The notes beneath the pieces were generated by a model, which saw nothing but the letters and a program-made list of their open reading frames with translations, was not told the DNA's origin and searched no databases. Positions 4,829 to 6,578 of a stretch of DNA of 6,578 nt are shown here, one piece after another (within the stretch, counting starts at the first letter, position 1; the number at the start of each line of letters is the position of its first letter). Made by a program: the position numbers and the translations under genes. Source of the DNA: Planococcus sp. (in: firmicutes) (GTDB lineage Bacteria > Bacillota > Bacilli > Bacillales_A > Planococcaceae); NCBI GenBank assembly GCA_030147455.1, contig JASKZU010000185.1:1-6578 (forward strand), given 5' to 3'.

Positions 4829-5584
4829 ATGATTAAACAATCGAATAACATTGCACTCGTTACGGGCGTCAGCAACGATACCGGCATCGGCGCAGCCGTG
4901 TGCCGGAAACTTGCTGCACAAGGCACGGATATTTTCTTTCTGCACTGGCAGGCTGATGTGGATTTTCCGGAAGCATTCCAAAAAGAAATCAAAGATCTTG
5001 GTGTTCGCTGTGAATTTCTCGAAGCAGACCTGGCCCAACAAGGAATTCAGACAATGATTTTGGCTGCTGTTGCGAAGCGGCTGGGCGTGCCAAACATCCT
5101 CGTTAACAACGCGGCTTTTTCCGTTGATTCGGATTACACAACATTGACCGCACAGGTTCTGGATAATCATTATGAAGTAAACATTCGTACAGCTTTTTTG
5201 TTGTCTGCGGAATTCGCGCGTGATTTCAAACGAGCTGGCCTGGCGAGCGGACGCATCCTTAACCTTACGTCAGGGCAAGAGCTTGGGCCCATGCCGGGGA
5301 ATCTGGCATATGTGGCTACAAAAGGCGCAGTGTCAGCCTTTACAGTATCACTTTCTGCTGAACTTGCGGAACTAGGGATTACCGTCAATGCTGTCAATCC
5401 AGGGCCGACTGACTCTAATTGGATGACAGATGAAATCCGTGAACATTTAAAACCGAAATTCGGGATGGGGCGCATCGGAAAACCAGACGATGCAGCAAAG
5501 CTCATCGCCTTTCTTGCCAGTGAAGAAGCCGGATGGATCACTGGACAGGTGATTCATTCAGAAGGCGGATTTTTGAGAAGTTAA
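4829..5584 (+). CDS. Short-chain dehydrogenase/reductase (SDR) family oxidoreductase
   Basis: The 251-residue protein is a classical-type SDR that would use NAD(P)H to reduce a carbonyl or oxidise an alcohol. The Rossmann nucleotide-binding motif is TGVSNDTGIG (residues 12-21), two residues longer than the usual TGxxxGIG. The structural motif NNAA is at 93-96. The catalytic tetrad is complete: Asn118 (VNIRTAF), Ser148 (NLTSG), Tyr161 and Lys165 (YVATK). The NPGPTDSNW motif (190-198) and the C-terminal GQVIHSEGGF are typical of FabG-like members. The start is set by AAAGGAG at 4815-4821, 7 nt upstream. It begins 89 bp after the AhpD-like gene with a sharp rise in GC content, so the two are probably not an old unit. 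The nucleotidyltransferase gene follows after 17 bp. Annotation as 3-oxoacyl-ACP reductase would be tempting but cannot be justified; substrate is unknown. Confidence 0.92.
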   Translation: MIKQSNNIALVTGVSNDTGIGAAVCRKLAAQGTDIFFLHWQADVDFPEAFQKEIKDLGVRCEFLEADLAQQGIQTMILAAVAKRLGVPNILVNNAAFSVDSDYTTLTAQVLDNHYEVNIRTAFLLSAEFARDFKRAGLASGRILNLTSGQELGPMPGNLAYVATKGAVSAFTVSLSAELAELGITVNAVNPGPTDSNWMTDEIREHLKPKFGMGRIGKPDDAAKLIAFLASEEAGWITGQVIHSEGGFLRS

Positions 5585-5592
5585 AAAAGGAG
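5585..5592 (+). promoter_or_regulatory. Ribosome binding site that points to a TTG start
   Basis: AAAAGGAG lies immediately after the SDR stop codon and 9 nt before the in-frame TTG at 5602. It is the only strong Shine-Dalgarno sequence near the start of the nucleotidyltransferase gene. The in-frame ATG at 5533 lies inside the SDR gene, and the ATG at 5623 has no such site. Confidence 0.75.
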
Positions 5593-5601
5593 CGTGCTGT
5601 T

Positions 5602-6441
5602 TTGGCTGATGCAAACAACTATATGGAAAGGGACCAGGCGCTGCCGCTTGAGCGTGACAGGGTGATGGAACGCTTAATGGGCGACTTGACGGGAGATCCG
5701 GACGTACTGGCAATCTATTTGAGCGGCTCATTGGCAAAAGGGAATTTCGACCGATATTCGGATATCGATATACATGCGATTGTGAAGCCGGAAGCAAAGC
5801 AAGGATTCATCGAAAACAAACGCCGGCGGGCTGCCGGATGGGGAAGGGTTCTTTTTTATGAAGATCCATTGCCTTCGGCGCCGGTTGTGGTGACGCATTT
5901 TGATTGCTTCGTGAAAATCGACAGTTGGTACCATGCACCGGAAGAAGTGGCGCCGTCTATTTGGCTGAAACACGCAAAAGCGCTGTATGACCCACAGGCA
6001 GTCATCAGCCCGGTTCTCCAGGAGTCCAGCAAGCTTGTCTATAAGGTTTCTGCTGAAGAATTTGAAGTATGGCAAAGCAAAGTTCTGGCTTTTGCACATG
6101 AAACGTACAGGTCGGCTATGCGGAAAGAACGGTCGGGCACATTGCAGAACCTGGATCGTGTATGCTGGCTTGTAGCAGCAGGATGGCATATGGAAATGGA
6201 TGAGCACTTTGATGCAGCTTATGGCAGCTGGTCAAAAGTGGAGGGTGCGTGGAGCTCGTTGACAGACCATCAACTGCTGCTTTTGGAGAGTTGGAGAGGC
6301 GGAACAAACGAAGAAAGCGCGCTTCAGGCTTTGAAGCGAATCAAGCCTGAGCTGCTTCGGCTTTACTCGATATTAGGGGAAAAAGTTCATGCACAAGCTG
6401 ATGAAAGAAAGTTCGAACACATACTGGATATGATTGAATGA
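5602..6441 (+). CDS. Nucleotidyltransferase-fold protein (aminoglycoside adenylyltransferase-like)
   Basis: With the TTG start the protein has 279 residues. The N-terminal domain carries the signature of the DNA polymerase beta-like nucleotidyltransferase fold: Gly42-Ser43 in YLSGSLAKGNF, followed by Asp54 and Asp56 in YSDIDIHAIV. A third metal-binding acid is probably Asp107 in DCFVKID. The family transfers a nucleoside monophosphate to a hydroxyl. The C-terminal half (about 150-279) is mainly helical, as in antibiotic nucleotidyltransferases such as ANT(6) or ANT(9), but I cannot assign it to a named resistance enzyme. A metabolic or unknown substrate is equally possible. The TTG is preferred because of the AAAAGGAG 9 nt upstream. 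A longer reading from 5533 would overlap the SDR gene by 52 bp. The 17-bp gap suggests cotranscription with the SDR. A strong terminator follows 14 bp after the stop. Confidence 0.85.
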   Translation: MADANNYMERDQALPLERDRVMERLMGDLTGDPDVLAIYLSGSLAKGNFDRYSDIDIHAIVKPEAKQGFIENKRRRAAGWGRVLFYEDPLPSAPVVVTHFDCFVKIDSWYHAPEEVAPSIWLKHAKALYDPQAVISPVLQESSKLVYKVSAEEFEVWQSKVLAFAHETYRSAMRKERSGTLQNLDRVCWLVAAGWHMEMDEHFDAAYGSWSKVEGAWSSLTDHQLLLLESWRGGTNEESALQALKRIKPELLRLYSILGEKVHAQADERKFEHILDMIE

Positions 6442-6455
6442 ACGCAATGAACAGC

Positions 6456-6497
6456 AAAAAGCGATAGACCGAAGTATCTCCCGGGCTATCGCTTTTT
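6456..6497. terminator. Bidirectional Rho-independent terminator
   Basis: AAAAAGCGATAG (6456-6467) pairs perfectly with CTATCGCTTTTT (6486-6497), with A5 and T5 on the two sides. The 18-nt loop may fold further through CCG/CGG. On the plus strand it ends the SDR-nucleotidyltransferase unit. On the minus strand it would end the gene entering from the right, 15 bp after its stop codon. Confidence 0.88.
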
Positions 6498-6512
6498 ATT
6501 GTGTATGCTTTA

Positions 6513-6578
6513 TCACCCTGTAAAAATGTCGCCTTTTGGATGGCTGACTTGTTCACGGTGCTGCTTAGCCAGTGCGAA
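6513..6578 (-). CDS. C-terminal end of a minus-strand gene entering from the right
   Basis: On the minus strand, the frame starting at the last base of the window reads 21 codons (FALAKQHREQVSHPKGDIFTG) and then TGA at 6513-6515. The bidirectional terminator begins 15 bp further on, exactly where one is expected for a gene ending here. The residues look like ordinary cytoplasmic protein, but the fragment is too short to name a family. Another minus-strand frame is open over 6341-6556, but it overlaps the terminator and the nucleotidyltransferase gene antisense and is less likely. Confidence 0.5.
   Translation of the reverse strand, partial: FALAKQHREQVSHPKGDIFTG

Noticed and set aside
4685..5170. 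Minus-strand open frame of 161 codons
   Set aside because: It lies antisense to the SDR gene and the end of the AhpD-like gene, both well supported, and shows no recognisable domain.
5728..6207. Minus-strand open frame of 159 codons
   Set aside because: It is a shadow antisense to the nucleotidyltransferase gene, with a composition rich in Cys, His, Phe and Arg and no domain.
6341..6556. Minus-strand open frame of 71 codons as a gene
   Set aside because: It runs through the bidirectional terminator and antisense into the nucleotidyltransferase gene. The alternative frame stopping at 6513 fits the terminator better.

Overview
The window looks like chromosomal DNA of a low-to-mid GC Gram-positive bacterium of the order Bacillales. 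Planococcaceae-like bacilli are my best guess, by inference only. The reasons are strong AGGAGG-type ribosome binding sites, a class D sortase with an LPDTA-anchored substrate, a TTG start, and many Rho-independent hairpin/U-tract terminators. I see no RNA genes, CRISPR array, transposase, attachment site or origin.

Left part (1-1742): a minus-strand pair. An exported, very acidic, methionine-rich surface protein with a C-terminal LPDTA sorting signal (810-1742) lies directly upstream of a class D sortase (90-740). A hairpin terminator sits between them, so the substrate should be made in excess of its anchoring enzyme. A second, bidirectional terminator (54-85) closes the unit and may also end a plus-strand gene that runs in from the left.

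Middle part (1743-3727): a 259-bp divergent regulatory region, then three plus-strand genes. They encode an 82-residue two-helix membrane protein of unknown function, a single-domain GNAT acetyltransferase, and a tandem-GNAT protein whose N-terminal domain has lost the acetyl-CoA signature.

Right-middle part (3776-4739): an AT-rich divergent pair, clearly different in composition from its surroundings. It has an Lrp/AsnC-type regulator on the minus strand and an AhpD-like carboxymuconolactone decarboxylase family protein on the plus strand. The 115-bp gap between them holds a nested inverted repeat that is a good operator candidate.

Right part (4829-6441): a short-chain dehydrogenase/reductase is followed 17 bp later by a nucleotidyltransferase-fold protein that very probably starts at a TTG. 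This pair ends at a bidirectional terminator (6456-6497), beyond which the last codons of a minus-strand gene seem to enter from the right edge.

Most genes are accessory, small-molecule-modifying or surface functions. The best candidates for something little described are the dedicated sortase-substrate module with its unusually acidic anchored protein, and the Lrp/AhpD-like cassette with its concentric operator and altered active site. Neither can be proven novel from sequence alone.
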